A stretch of 64,000 nt of DNA from Litorilinea aerophila (GTDB lineage Bacteria > Chloroflexota > Anaerolineae > Caldilineales > Caldilineaceae): the NCBI RefSeq assembly GCF_006569185.2, contig NZ_VIGC02000004.1, positions 1 through 64,000 on the forward strand. Direction: 5' to 3'. Under the pieces are notes generated by a model. That model saw only the letters and a list, made by a program, of their open reading frames with translations. It was not told where the DNA came from and searched no databases. Numbering within the stretch: the stretch's first letter is position 1; every line of letters begins with the position of its first letter. The position numbers were made by a program, and so were the translations under genes. This document shows, in pieces, positions 34,982-44,678 of this stretch.

Positions 34982-35064
34982 CACCTCGGTGTCGAAACAG
35001 CCTGGCTGCTGAATGGTGCGACCACTCTTCAGCAAGGCCGGCTCAGCGCCGGATGAAAGGCAGG
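34982..35064. repeat. 83-bp direct repeat, copy 2
   Basis: This is the partner of 32504-32586. It contains the Shine-Dalgarno region and leader of the LVIVD-protein gene and, further upstream on the minus strand, codons for LPFIRR plus a stop, the end of a lost neighbour. Together the copies show that tail-motif genes here have been duplicated head to tail. Confidence 0.8.
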
Positions 35065-35162
35065 CCAGCCATGGACAATGTGCGCTTCAGGTTGTGTATG
35101 CTGATGGACAGCAGGCAGATACTACCGCCGCTGTTCGACGCCAGCATGGAGATGGACTTTGT
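35043..35162 (-). pseudogene. Gene-end fragment, possibly transposase-derived
   Basis: After an in-frame TGA the minus strand is open for 39 codons to TGA 35043-35045, encoding ICLLSISIHNLKRTLSMAGL and then PFIRR. The last residues are homologous to the end of the LVIVD protein (83-bp repeat), whereas SIHNLKRTL resembles the C-terminal helix of some transposases. It may be a junction of two broken genes. The transposase reading is weak. Confidence 0.25.
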
Positions 35163-35542
35163 TCAAGATTGGATGTAGGTGTGGTTCCGTGGCTTTTCAC
35201 GGAACCGGCCCGGCGAGGGAAAATCTGGCAGAGCTCGTGATGTCGGGTGCGATGATGTCCGCTCGATAACCCGCCTGGGGGACGGCCGCCCATCCACTGG
35301 ACGGGCGGCCGGGCCGACCGGCCGATACTAGGGCCATCATAGCACCTTCCACACCGGGATACAAGCCCCCTGGCGCCGGCCCTCTCTGTGGGAGGGGGGA
35401 TCCGGCGCCATTTTTGCAAATTTTGCAAAAATATCCCCCGCCCATTCGCTGGACAGGGGAAGAGGTTGCCTGGTTCGTCAAGCAGGAAGGTAGGCGCAGT
35501 TGGGTGTAGCGCCGGTTTGACGCTGTTTACAGCTCCCGCAGT
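35163..35542. other. Intergenic region with several hairpins
   Basis: No gene is supported. Hairpins: GGTTCCGTG/CACGGAACC at about 35183-35206; GGCCGCCC/GGGCGGCC at about 35284-35310; and a long stem TGGCGCCGG...CCGGCGCCA at about 35370-35410 followed on the plus strand by TTTTT (terminator-like). Next to it, 35411-35431 is a perfect 21-bp AT-rich palindrome (TTTTTGCAAA-T-TTTGCAAAAA). Confidence 0.5.
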
Positions 35543-36589
35543 TTACGGCTCCCGCACCACCACCAGCTGATCCACGCCCGACTCTGCGCCCCAAACCTCC
35601 CCAGGGCGGCCCAGGAGCTGGCGCACGTTGGCCGGTGAGCTGGGCAGGGGAAAGACGTCGAAACGCTCCTGGGAGGGGTCGAAGCGCACCAGCGCATTGG
35701 ATCCGAAGTCGCTCAGCCAGACCGCGTCGTGCTCATCCACGTATACGGCGTAGGGCCGGGGCCTGTCGCCGGGCAGGGGCCATTCCCGCCACGCATCACG
35801 GGCCGGGTCATACATGGCCAGCTGGCCTGCGTTCCACTCGCTCACCCAGAGGCGGCCAACAGAGTCGGACCAGATGCGTCGTGCGCCCTGGCCAGGGGTG
35901 GGCGGCTCCAGGACCACGGCTTCGAAGGTGTTGAGATCGATGCGGGCGATGTGACTGCCGGCCAGGGAAGCGTAGTAGATGGCGCCGTCCGGCGTGGCTG
36001 TGATGCCGTAGGGGCCACGCCCGCGCGGTGCATCGAAGACCTGCACCGTGCCCGTGGCCGGGTCGAGGCGGCCGTAGATGCCGCTCTGGCCGGTGAACCA
36101 GAGGATGCCGTCGGCGTCAAAGGCGGCCGTGTTGAGGTTGGCATAGCCACTGTCCGGCGGCAGGGGGAAGACTGCCACCGCCTCTGTCTCTGGGTCTACC
36201 CGGACGATGGCGTTCAAACCACCGTCGGTGACCCAGGCCGCGCCGTCTGGGCCGACGATGACGCCGTGGGGAGCCGAGCCCGTACCCAGGGGAATGTGAT
36301 GGGTCTCACCGGTGGTAGGATCCAGCCGACCCAGCTCGCCGCTGGCCTGGGCCGTGTACCAGACGGTTCCATCGGGTGCCGGGGCCACGTCGTGGGGATG
36401 GGATCCCCGGGGGACCGGGTACTCCTGCAGGGTGAGTTGACTGGCGTCGGGGATGGAGGCTGGAGCCGTTGGCGTGACCGTCTCCGTTACGGGTGTGGAC
36501 GCGAAGGGGGTGGGCGCGGCCGCGGGTGTGACCGCTGTGCAGCCGACGAGCCAGAGGGCAGCTAAGCCGGCCAGTATTGTGCGCAGCAT
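35543..36589 (-). CDS. Vgb-like beta-propeller lipoprotein
   Basis: This 348-residue lipoprotein starts at ATG 36589 (AAGGAGGAG site), with signal and lipobox LAALWLVGCTA and then a Thr/Pro-rich linker. The mature part is a seven-bladed propeller of the streptogramin lyase (Vgb)/SMP-30-like family: repeated HPHDVAPAPDGTVWYTAQAS, GVIVGPDGAAWVTDGGLNAI and RIWSDSVGRLWVSEWNAGQL blades. Vgb proper opens cyclic streptogramin B drugs; many relatives are only binding proteins, so resistance should not be assumed. It ends VVVREP and does not carry the YLP tail of the neighbouring secreted proteins, in line with lipid anchoring. Confidence 0.82.
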   Translation of the reverse strand: MLRTILAGLAALWLVGCTAVTPAAAPTPFASTPVTETVTPTAPASIPDASQLTLQEYPVPRGSHPHDVAPAPDGTVWYTAQASGELGRLDPTTGETHHIPLGTGSAPHGVIVGPDGAAWVTDGGLNAIVRVDPETEAVAVFPLPPDSGYANLNTAAFDADGILWFTGQSGIYGRLDPATGTVQVFDAPRGRGPYGITATPDGAIYYASLAGSHIARIDLNTFEAVVLEPPTPGQGARRIWSDSVGRLWVSEWNAGQLAMYDPARDAWREWPLPGDRPRPYAVYVDEHDAVWLSDFGSNALVRFDPSQERFDVFPLPSSPANVRQLLGRPGEVWGAESGVDQLVVVREP

Positions 36590-36691
36590 GATCTCCTCCT
36601 TGTATTCTCTGTCTACCCACTCTGCACCGAGGACAAAGACCCAATACTTCCTTCCGGGAGGCATGCCTGCTTTCAGGGAAGATCAAGGCTT

Positions 36692-37564
36692 TCAAATAGA
36701 TTGAAACCACTCTTCATCAATGATTATTTTTTCAACCACTTTTCTCTGGACACCGAGCTCAAGATTTTTCAGCAGGTCGAGCAATTGTTCGCCGTCGATC
36801 AGGTCAATGGGAGGCGCGCCGTCCCGCGTCGCTTCCTTCTGGGCGTCACGGGAAAATGATCCTGTGGTGATGAAGAGGCCTTTGTCCGTGCGCCCGACCA
36901 TTGCGCCGCGAAAATCCCTGATTTCCTTGGCTCCGACAGTTCCCGCCCAGCGTTTGCATTGAAATAAAACTTGAAAGCTCACCAGATTCTGTACTCGAAG
37001 AATGCCCCGCCCATCGATGCCTCCATCCCCTGTCCGGCCGGTTACATCCACTTCTACAAAGCCACATTCGCGTAGGAGTCGTTGGGCAAGCCGTTCAAAT
37101 GAATCTGGCATCATTCTTGATAGCACGGACATTAATTGGCTTCGCCATGCATCGGACGAAGTTTCATCTTCCAGATCGGGCGGCTCACCACTTTCTCCTT
37201 GTTCTGCCGAGCTCAAGGAGCGGGATTGTTTGGCCACATATTGGCTGCGGACCAGAGATACGACGCGTCGCGGGTCGACAGATTCCGTCTGTCGACCTTG
37301 CGGGGTAAGTGCCCACACCCCCCTCTCACTGTTCTCGATGTATCCTGCCTGCTTCAGATAGGTCCGGGCCCAGGCCATCCGGTAGGCAACTTCCGTTTGG
37401 TTTCCCCGTTCTGGATTATGGGGAATAGACAGCAGCTCATCGGTGAGTCCCATGTCCTCGCTGACTTTTTCAAAAATTTCCTGGTTGGTTGCCGAGCCAC
37501 CGAGTTCGTGCAGCGCCTTCAAAATAGGGTTCATATATTCATCAAAGGTGGGAACAGACTGCAT
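36692..37564 (-). CDS. mrr: Mrr-like modification-dependent restriction endonuclease
   Basis: This 290-residue protein has an N-terminal winged-helix Mrr_N domain (residues 5-95, MNPILKALHELGGSATNQEI ... GYIENSERGVWALTPQG). An acidic linker leads to a PD-(D/E)xK nuclease domain: GDGGIDGRG with Asp184, and LFQCKRW giving Gln202-x-Lys204, the QxK variant normal for Mrr. RDFRGAMVGRTDKGLFITTG is the usual following strand. Mrr proteins cut DNA carrying foreign methylation (type IV restriction). It is a single gene with no adjacent methylase. A DNA-repair or phage-defence role is inferred from family. Confidence 0.88.
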   Translation of the reverse strand: MQSVPTFDEYMNPILKALHELGGSATNQEIFEKVSEDMGLTDELLSIPHNPERGNQTEVAYRMAWARTYLKQAGYIENSERGVWALTPQGRQTESVDPRRVVSLVRSQYVAKQSRSLSSAEQGESGEPPDLEDETSSDAWRSQLMSVLSRMMPDSFERLAQRLLRECGFVEVDVTGRTGDGGIDGRGILRVQNLVSFQVLFQCKRWAGTVGAKEIRDFRGAMVGRTDKGLFITTGSFSRDAQKEATRDGAPPIDLIDGEQLLDLLKNLELGVQRKVVEKIIIDEEWFQSI

Positions 37565-38051
37565 GGTACTCCTTCAGGGAAGAGATGGTTCTGGATAGAT
37601 CTGTAGCGCGAGTTCCCGGATTTGGGGAGCTGACTTCTACGTAGTCCAAGATACGTAGTCCAAGAGTGGCATAGGATCGTTCTTCGTCAGTATAGCCAGA
37701 AGTTAAGAAAACGACAAGGACTTCCCGTTTTATCCGGGTGTATAGTAGCCGGGATGCGACATTATGGCATGGGGCAAGCCCGTTTGCTCCCGGTACCCAT
37801 GCGGACAGATCCGATAGAGGCGGGGCTTGCCCCACCCGTTTGTCCCAAAGTCCAAATATGCCCGGTTTCCCAGGACAAACTTCACTGCTCCGGCCCTTCT
37901 CCTTGTGGTATACTGGAAATGGTCTGGATATACGAATCATAAAGATGACACGGAGACTCTCTGGAAAATCTGTGCTCATCTGGGCAATCTGCGGTCTCTG
38001 TAGAAGAGCGACGAATCGATTTCGACAAGATCAAGATGAAGGAGCCTTCCC
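37565..38051. other. Divergent intergenic region, mrr and aldolase
   Basis: The minus-strand frame across this region is open but has no recognisable content, and I treat it as non-coding. A long-range inverted repeat GGGGCAAGCCC (37771-37781) / GGGCTTGCCCC (37823-37833) is present. An ATCTGTG-type phased motif lies at about 37965-38002, before the aldolase gene. Confidence 0.45.
37906..37914 (+). promoter_or_regulatory. Extended -10 promoter for aldolase gene
   Basis: TG-G-TATACT is a good extended -10 element 137 bp before the aldolase ATG; there is no clear -35. Transcription would begin near 37921. Confidence 0.4.
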
Positions 38052-39086
38052 ATGTTCCCCAAAGCTGAACTGGAAGCGACAGCCCGGGCGCTGGTGGCGC
38101 CGGGCAAGGGTATCCTCGCCGCAGACGAGAGCACCGGGACCATCAAGAAGCGTTTCGACACCATCCACCTGGAATCTACCCCGGAGACCCGCCGGGCCTA
38201 CCGGGAGCTGCTCTTTACCACCGACGGCGTGGAGGAGTTCATCAGCGGCGTCATCCTGTACGACGAGACCATCCGCCAGCAGGCCCAGGACGGCACGCCT
38301 TTGCCCCAGGTCCTGAGCCGGCGGGGCATTATCCCCGGCATCAAGGTGGACAAGGGCGCCAAGGACCTGGCCGGCTTCCCCGGCGAAAAGGTGACGGAAG
38401 GGCTGGACGGCCTGCGGGAGCGCCTGGCCGAATATCGCGAGCTGGGTGCCCGTTTCGCCAAGTGGCGCGCGGTTATTGACATCGGCGACGGCATTCCCAC
38501 CCGCACCTGCATCATGGCCAACGCCCACGCCCTGGCCCGCTACGCCGCCCTCTGCCAGGAGGCCGGGCTGGTGCCCATCGTGGAGCCGGAAGTGCTCATG
38601 GACGGCAGCCACGACATAGAGCGCTGTGCCGAGGTGACCGAGGCAACCCTGCGGGCCGTCTTCGGCGAGCTGTACGAGGCCCGGGTCTACCTGGAGGGGA
38701 CGCTGCTCAAGCCCAACATGGTCATCGCCGGCAAGAAGTGCCCCCGCCAGGCCTCCACCCAGGAGGTGGCCGAGGCCACGGTGCGCATCCTCCGGCGGGC
38801 CGTCCCCGCAGCCGTGCCGGGTATCGTCTTCCTCTCCGGCGGACAGAGCCCGGTGCAGGCCACGGAAAACCTCAACGCCATGAACGCCATGGGCAGCCAT
38901 CCCTGGGAGCTGAGCTTCTCCTATGGGCGAGCCCTCCAGGAGCCGGTGCTGCAGGCCTGGCGGGGAGATCCGGCCAACGTGGCTGCCGCCCAGCAGGCCT
39001 TCTACCACCGGGCCCGCTGTAACAGCGCCGCCCGCTACGGCAAGTACACGCCGGCCATGGAGGAGGCAGCTGCCCCGGTGGCGTAA
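38052..39086 (+). CDS. fba: Fructose-bisphosphate aldolase, class I
   Basis: This glycolytic/gluconeogenic aldolase cleaves fructose 1,6-bisphosphate to dihydroxyacetone phosphate and glyceraldehyde 3-phosphate through a Schiff base. It has 344 residues, the length of the eukaryote-like class I family. GKGILAADESTGTIKKRF near residue 18, VLSRRGIIPGIKVDKGAKDL, and GTLLKPNMV with the Schiff-base Lys220 are conserved, as is FLSGGQS near 258. The C terminus lacks the usual terminal tyrosine (it ends APVA), common in bacterial members. A GAAGGAG site precedes the ATG. It is monocistronic, bounded by a promoter at 37906 and a 14-bp hairpin downstream. Confidence 0.95.
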   Translation: MFPKAELEATARALVAPGKGILAADESTGTIKKRFDTIHLESTPETRRAYRELLFTTDGVEEFISGVILYDETIRQQAQDGTPLPQVLSRRGIIPGIKVDKGAKDLAGFPGEKVTEGLDGLRERLAEYRELGARFAKWRAVIDIGDGIPTRTCIMANAHALARYAALCQEAGLVPIVEPEVLMDGSHDIERCAEVTEATLRAVFGELYEARVYLEGTLLKPNMVIAGKKCPRQASTQEVAEATVRILRRAVPAAVPGIVFLSGGQSPVQATENLNAMNAMGSHPWELSFSYGRALQEPVLQAWRGDPANVAAAQQAFYHRARCNSAARYGKYTPAMEEAAAPVA

Positions 39087-39108
39087 CTCCGGTGGCGTAA
39101 AAGGCCCC

Positions 39109-39151
39109 TTCCCCGGCTCAGGCGACCTGGAGGTATTCCTGAGCCGGGGAA
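39109..39151 (+). terminator. Hairpin after aldolase gene
   Basis: TTCCCCGGCTCAGG (39109-39122) pairs perfectly over 14 bp with 39138-39151, 22 bp past the stop. Only a weak pyrimidine tract follows (CCCTCCTTG), so termination efficiency is uncertain. Confidence 0.65.
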
Positions 39152-39182
39152 CCCTCCTTGCCCCCTCACCGTTTTGAGGATT

Positions 39183-40124
39183 ATGGAATGGTTGTTCCGG
39201 ACTGACATGGGCTTGGTTGCCCCGGCTTCCCACGGAAACTCGCCGGATGCCGGGCAGGAGCGTGTTCTCACCCGGCGGCGCTGGACCCGTCGCCGCTTCC
39301 TTCAGTGGATGGGCGCCCTGGCCGCCGGCAGTGGCGCCACGGCAGCCTATACGCGCCTGGTGGAGCCCCGCTGGCTGGATGTGGAGCGGGTGACCCTGCA
39401 GGTGCCAGGGCTGCCGGAACGGCTGGCCGGTACGACTCTGGCCCAGATTTCCGACATTCACCTCAGCGAATATTTTTCTCCCGAACGGCTACTCCAGACC
39501 GTGCAACTGGTCAACCGACTGGCGCCCCGCTGGGTCATGTTGACCGGCGACTACGTGGGTCGGGATCCCGAGGCCGCCCGGGGATTGGTGGAGCCCCTGC
39601 GGCATCTGGACGCGCCCGCCTTCGCCGTGCTGGGCAACCACGACCTCTGGACCGATGCGTCCCTGGTCGCGCGCTCCCTGGCCGAAGGGGCGGTTTCCCT
39701 CCTGCGCAACCAGGCCATCCCGCTGGCGGACGGCCTCTGGCTGGCCGGCCTGGATGATGTCTGGAGCGGCCGGCCGGATCTGACCCAGGCCCTGGCCAAT
39801 GTGCCGTCGGCCGCAGTCACCCTCCTGATGGTGCATGAGCCGGACTTTTTCAGCCAGGTGGTGCGCCGGGAGGCGCCGGTGGCGGTCCAGTTCAGCGGCC
39901 ACAGCCATGGTGGACAGGTGCGCCTGCCCCGGTTGCGCCGGGACGGCCTGGGCCTGGAGCTCTACGCGCCCATCCTCCCCCGCTACGGCCGACATTATCC
40001 CATGGGCCTCCAGCGGGTGGGCGAGCGGCAGGTCTACACCAGCCGGGGCATCGGCGTCTGGCCGCTGCCCTATCGTTTCAACTGCCGGCCGGAGGTGTCC
40101 CTTTTCACCCTGCAGCCAGCCTGA
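39183..40124 (+). CDS. Tat-exported metallophosphoesterase
   Basis: This 313-residue protein is a calcineurin-like phosphoesterase of the YkuE/LpxG-like group. The N terminus holds a twin-arginine signal (TRRRFLQWMGALAAGSGATA). Metal ligands are visible in order: ISDIHLSE, LTGDYVG, LGNHDLW, VHEPDFF and SGHSHGGQ. Relatives hydrolyse UDP-diacylglucosamine or other phosphoesters at the outer face of the membrane; the substrate here is unknown. ATG 39183 was chosen over the TTG at 39174 because GAGG lies just upstream of it. It is followed by about 300 bp without a gene. Confidence 0.9.
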   Translation: MEWLFRTDMGLVAPASHGNSPDAGQERVLTRRRWTRRRFLQWMGALAAGSGATAAYTRLVEPRWLDVERVTLQVPGLPERLAGTTLAQISDIHLSEYFSPERLLQTVQLVNRLAPRWVMLTGDYVGRDPEAARGLVEPLRHLDAPAFAVLGNHDLWTDASLVARSLAEGAVSLLRNQAIPLADGLWLAGLDDVWSGRPDLTQALANVPSAAVTLLMVHEPDFFSQVVRREAPVAVQFSGHSHGGQVRLPRLRRDGLGLELYAPILPRYGRHYPMGLQRVGERQVYTSRGIGVWPLPYRFNCRPEVSLFTLQPA

Positions 40125-40304
40125 AATGCCTGGCTGCCCCGGGTTGGAAGCGAACCTACTGCTGGCGATACAAAATGGCGCTATGGTAATGGCGCCATGA
40201 CATGTCAAAATAGGGTGTGGAAAATAGGCGTGGAAACTGGTGGAAACTGGATGTGGCAACAAAGTGAGGACCGGCTGCGACCAGCCGGGGTTTAGCTCAT
40301 TTGT

Positions 40305-40333
40305 TTGACGTAAGTAGGGCCCTGTGTTAGACT
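40305..40333 (+). promoter_or_regulatory. ftsH promoter
   Basis: TTGACG (40305-40310), a 17-nt spacer and TAGACT (40328-40333) lie about 90 bp before the ftsH start. The same -10 hexamer and spacing occur in the exporter promoter at 9626-9654. Elsewhere in the 40125-40424 gap there is only a 7-bp inverted repeat (ATGGCGC/GCGCCAT, 40173-40197). Confidence 0.65.
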
Positions 40334-40424
40334 TTTGGAACGTGGCCAGTGGATGGTGGAATCGCATCTTCCCACCAGCCATTTCCCGGACTTTTCGCAG
40401 GCATAGTCGCAAACAGGATCTGTG

Positions 40425-42386
<1,962 letters not shown>

Positions 42387-42448
42387 TGGGCCCTTCCCCC
42401 GGCCCGGAAACAGAGGGTGCGCGGCGCATAGGCGGCTTCACACACCAC

Positions 42449-42533
42449 GCCGCAGGTCCGGCCTCCTGGCCGAACAAGGGTGCCGGTGTTCCCTGCGCCC
42501 CTGTTACGCAAGGATGCGTGACCTACCTGCCAC
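42449..42533. repeat. Dispersed single copy of the 105-bp repeat
   Basis: Read on the opposite strand, this segment matches the 2786-3415 unit with a shortened middle: CAGGTCCGGCCTCCTGGCCG at one end and GTTACGCA-AGGA-TGCGTGAC plus CTAC at the other. It lies between ftsH and a membrane-protein gene and shows that the tandem array derives from a mobile or dispersed element. Confidence 0.75.
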
Positions 42534-42599
42534 GCACTACACACTACATTAAGCACCATTGGTCTATTGAAGCCGGGCTATTCCCTTGAAGGACGACCC

Positions 42600-43412
42600 T
42601 TGAACTTGCGCATCGGTCAACCTCACCAAAATGGAACCCACGGGGCCCCGCCGCAGCCGGGCGGGGCCTCTACGCTACGTTCGGCTGCCCCCCAACCGGC
42701 CCGACCCGTCACCATTTTCCCGGACGAGGCGCCCAGGACGTCCTGGCGGGTGCTGGCCTATGAGCTGGATCGCTTCCTGCTGGGCGGGACGCCGGTCCGC
42801 AGGATGGTGAACGTGCTGCTCTGGCTGGTGGCGTTGCTGTGGGCGCCGGGATGGCTGCCCGGTGGCCGGGTGGTGAGCCTGGTGGCCGTGCTCCTGGTGA
42901 TCGCGAACTGGCTGCTCTGGGCGCGCCTGCGCCGCCAGGACTTTGTCTCTTTTACTGAGAAAGCGCCTCCTGAGGTCACGCCTGAGATGATGCCTGTGGC
43001 CGATAAAATTGCCATCCACGCCACGGGCCAGTTTTCGGTGGAGGGCAAGTACCGGCGTTTTACCTGGTTGCCCGGCTTCTACCGCACCTTTGCCACAGGG
43101 GAACACGCGGTCCTCTGCCTGGTGCGGGGACGCCGTTTCTTGCGGGTGGCCCGCTGGCCCCAGGATGAAGTGGGCATGTGGTACGTCTTCTTCATGCCCA
43201 GGGACATCCTGCGAATTCGCTGGGGCCGCCTCCGCTTTGGGCGCCAGGATTCCCTGGCCCTGGCCATCGACTACAACATGACCATCCCCTCAGAGGACCC
43301 CCACAAGCCTGACCGCTCCTGGCCCGAGACCCTGTATCTGGCCGTGGAGAGCGAGGCGGATGGACGCCGCATTCTGGCCGACCTCCACTTTGATGTGACC
43401 GCGGGCACCTGA
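42600..43412 (+). CDS. Uncharacterised membrane protein
   Basis: I do not recognise this family. The likely product has 270 residues: a Pro/Gly-rich N-terminal segment of about 45 residues, a pair of transmembrane helices (about 70-88 and 92-108), then a mainly beta domain of about 160 residues (YRRFTWLPGFYRTFATGEHA, VGMWYVFFMPRDILRIRWGR) with many aromatic and basic residues. The frame is open to a TTG at 42567, but the TTG at 42600 has AAGGA 7 nt upstream. A UbiA-family gene follows after 28 bp. The C-terminal domain could be a PH-like (bPH) fold, which is a guess. Confidence 0.6.
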   Translation: MNLRIGQPHQNGTHGAPPQPGGASTLRSAAPQPARPVTIFPDEAPRTSWRVLAYELDRFLLGGTPVRRMVNVLLWLVALLWAPGWLPGGRVVSLVAVLLVIANWLLWARLRRQDFVSFTEKAPPEVTPEMMPVADKIAIHATGQFSVEGKYRRFTWLPGFYRTFATGEHAVLCLVRGRRFLRVARWPQDEVGMWYVFFMPRDILRIRWGRLRFGRQDSLALAIDYNMTIPSEDPHKPDRSWPETLYLAVESEADGRRILADLHFDVTAGT

Positions 43413-43440
43413 CCCTTTTCTGCCATCGCTCCACCCATCC

Positions 43441-44346
43441 ATGTTTCCACTGCTGGCTTCGGCCCTCTCCTGGGTAGCAGACCGCCCCCTGGCCCGGAGC
43501 TGGGCCACGCTGCGGCTGTTGCGTCTGAGCAATTCCCTGCCTGCCAGCGTCCTGGTGCTGTTGGGCGCGCGGCTGGCCGGCATCTGGCCGCCGCTGCCGC
43601 CGGTCTGGCGGGCCGCCGCGGCCATGTGGTGTATCACCGCCTTCGGCTACGTGAGCAACGACCTGGTGGACCAGGCGGAGGATGCCATCAACAAGCCGGA
43701 CCGGCCCCTGCCCGCCGGCGCTGTGACACCGGCTGCGGCGGGCGCTCTGGCCACGGCCCTGGCCCTGGGAGGGCTGCTCCTGGCCGCGTCCCTGGGGCTC
43801 CTGGCCACGGCGGTGGCTGGTGGGGTGGTCGGCCTGCTGATTTTCTACAACCTGCGCCTGAAGGCCCTGCCCCTGGCCGGCAACACCCTGGTCGCCCTGT
43901 TGGCTGCTGCCAGCCTGTGGGTGGGGCCTGTGGCTGTCTGGGGCATAGGCGCACTGACCGCCTGGCCGCGGCTGGAACAACTGCTGCCGCCCACCCTGTT
44001 GCTGGCCAGCTTCATCCAGGCCCGGGAGCTGGTGAAGACCCTGGAGGACATTCCAGGCGATGCGGCCGCCGGGAAGACAACGGCCGCGGTGCGCTGGGGG
44101 GTACGCCCGACCTTGACGCTGGTGGCTGGGCTGGCCCTGCTGGCTACGGGCTTCACTCTGATCTCCGTGGGCTTCGGTGATTTTTCACCTGCCTACCTGG
44201 TGCTGGTGCTGGTCGGGGTGGACCTGCCCCTGCTGGCCACGGTCGCCGTCCTCTGGCGGGATGCCAGCCCGCGTCGGGTCAGTCGATGCCTGGCCTGGTT
44301 GAAGGGGAGTTATTTCTGTGGTCTGCTGGCATTGATCTTGGCCTGA
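43441..44346 (+). CDS. UbiA-family prenyltransferase
   Basis: This 301-residue integral membrane enzyme transfers an isoprenoid chain to an aromatic or glycerol-phosphate acceptor. The first Asp-rich motif is NDLVDQAEDAINKPDRPLPAG (Asn73-Asp74, Asp77, Asp81, split here as N-D-x-x-D-x-x-x-D) and the second is TLEDIPGDAAAGKTT near residue 200 (D-x-x-x-D form). Eight or nine hydrophobic helices are evident. The motif set is most like homogentisate/geranylgeranylglyceryl-phosphate-type members. Precise acceptor (quinone, chlorophyll, heme or lipid) is not deducible. No ribosome site is obvious before the ATG. Confidence 0.85.
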   Translation: MFPLLASALSWVADRPLARSWATLRLLRLSNSLPASVLVLLGARLAGIWPPLPPVWRAAAAMWCITAFGYVSNDLVDQAEDAINKPDRPLPAGAVTPAAAGALATALALGGLLLAASLGLLATAVAGGVVGLLIFYNLRLKALPLAGNTLVALLAAASLWVGPVAVWGIGALTAWPRLEQLLPPTLLLASFIQARELVKTLEDIPGDAAAGKTTAAVRWGVRPTLTLVAGLALLATGFTLISVGFGDFSPAYLVLVLVGVDLPLLATVAVLWRDASPRRVSRCLAWLKGSYFCGLLALILA

Positions 44347-44372
44347 GGATCAATATCGGCCGGGTGGACCGT

Positions 44373-44624
44373 ATGTAGGGCGGGCTGGAAGCCCGCCGTG
44401 GGTGGTTTCTGACCCTGGTGAAGGAAACCCGTCCCCTGCCGGACATCGCCGCTTCGTGGTAGGCGGCAGGGGCGACATGATTCGCCCCTACATACGGCGC
44501 ATCCGTCGCCGTCCCTTCACCCGCCGGGATGGGGCGACAACGGGCGGGCCTTGGCCCGCCCCTACAGGAACCGGCCCCTTGTGCGGCTGGCGACAACGGG
44601 CGGGCACGGGGGCCCGCCCCTACA
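44373..44624. repeat. Cluster of GC-rich hairpin repeats
   Basis: Four short palindromes occur in the 332-bp gap: GTAGGGCGGGCTGGAAGCCC at about 44375, GGGGCGA...TCGCCCCTACA at about 44490-44509, GGGCGGGCC/GGCCCGCCCCTACA at about 44550-44573, and GGGCGGGC...GCCCGCCCCTACA at about 44597-44622. They share the GTAGGGGCGGGC arm with the array at 55880-56510. A phased ATCTGTG motif at 44630-44652 precedes the next gene. Confidence 0.8.
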
Positions 44625-44678
44625 TATTGGTGTTCATCTGTGCAATCTGTGGAACAACGACCATCAAGGAGAAGGGTT

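Noticed and set aside
35543-36589. Streptogramin resistance gene (vgb)
   Set aside because: Only the propeller family is supported; it is a lipoprotein and many Vgb-like proteins have no lyase activity.
37542-37979. 145-codon minus-strand frame between mrr and the aldolase gene
   Set aside because: No recognisable domain, no ribosome site, and it overlaps the mrr start and a promoter on the other strand.
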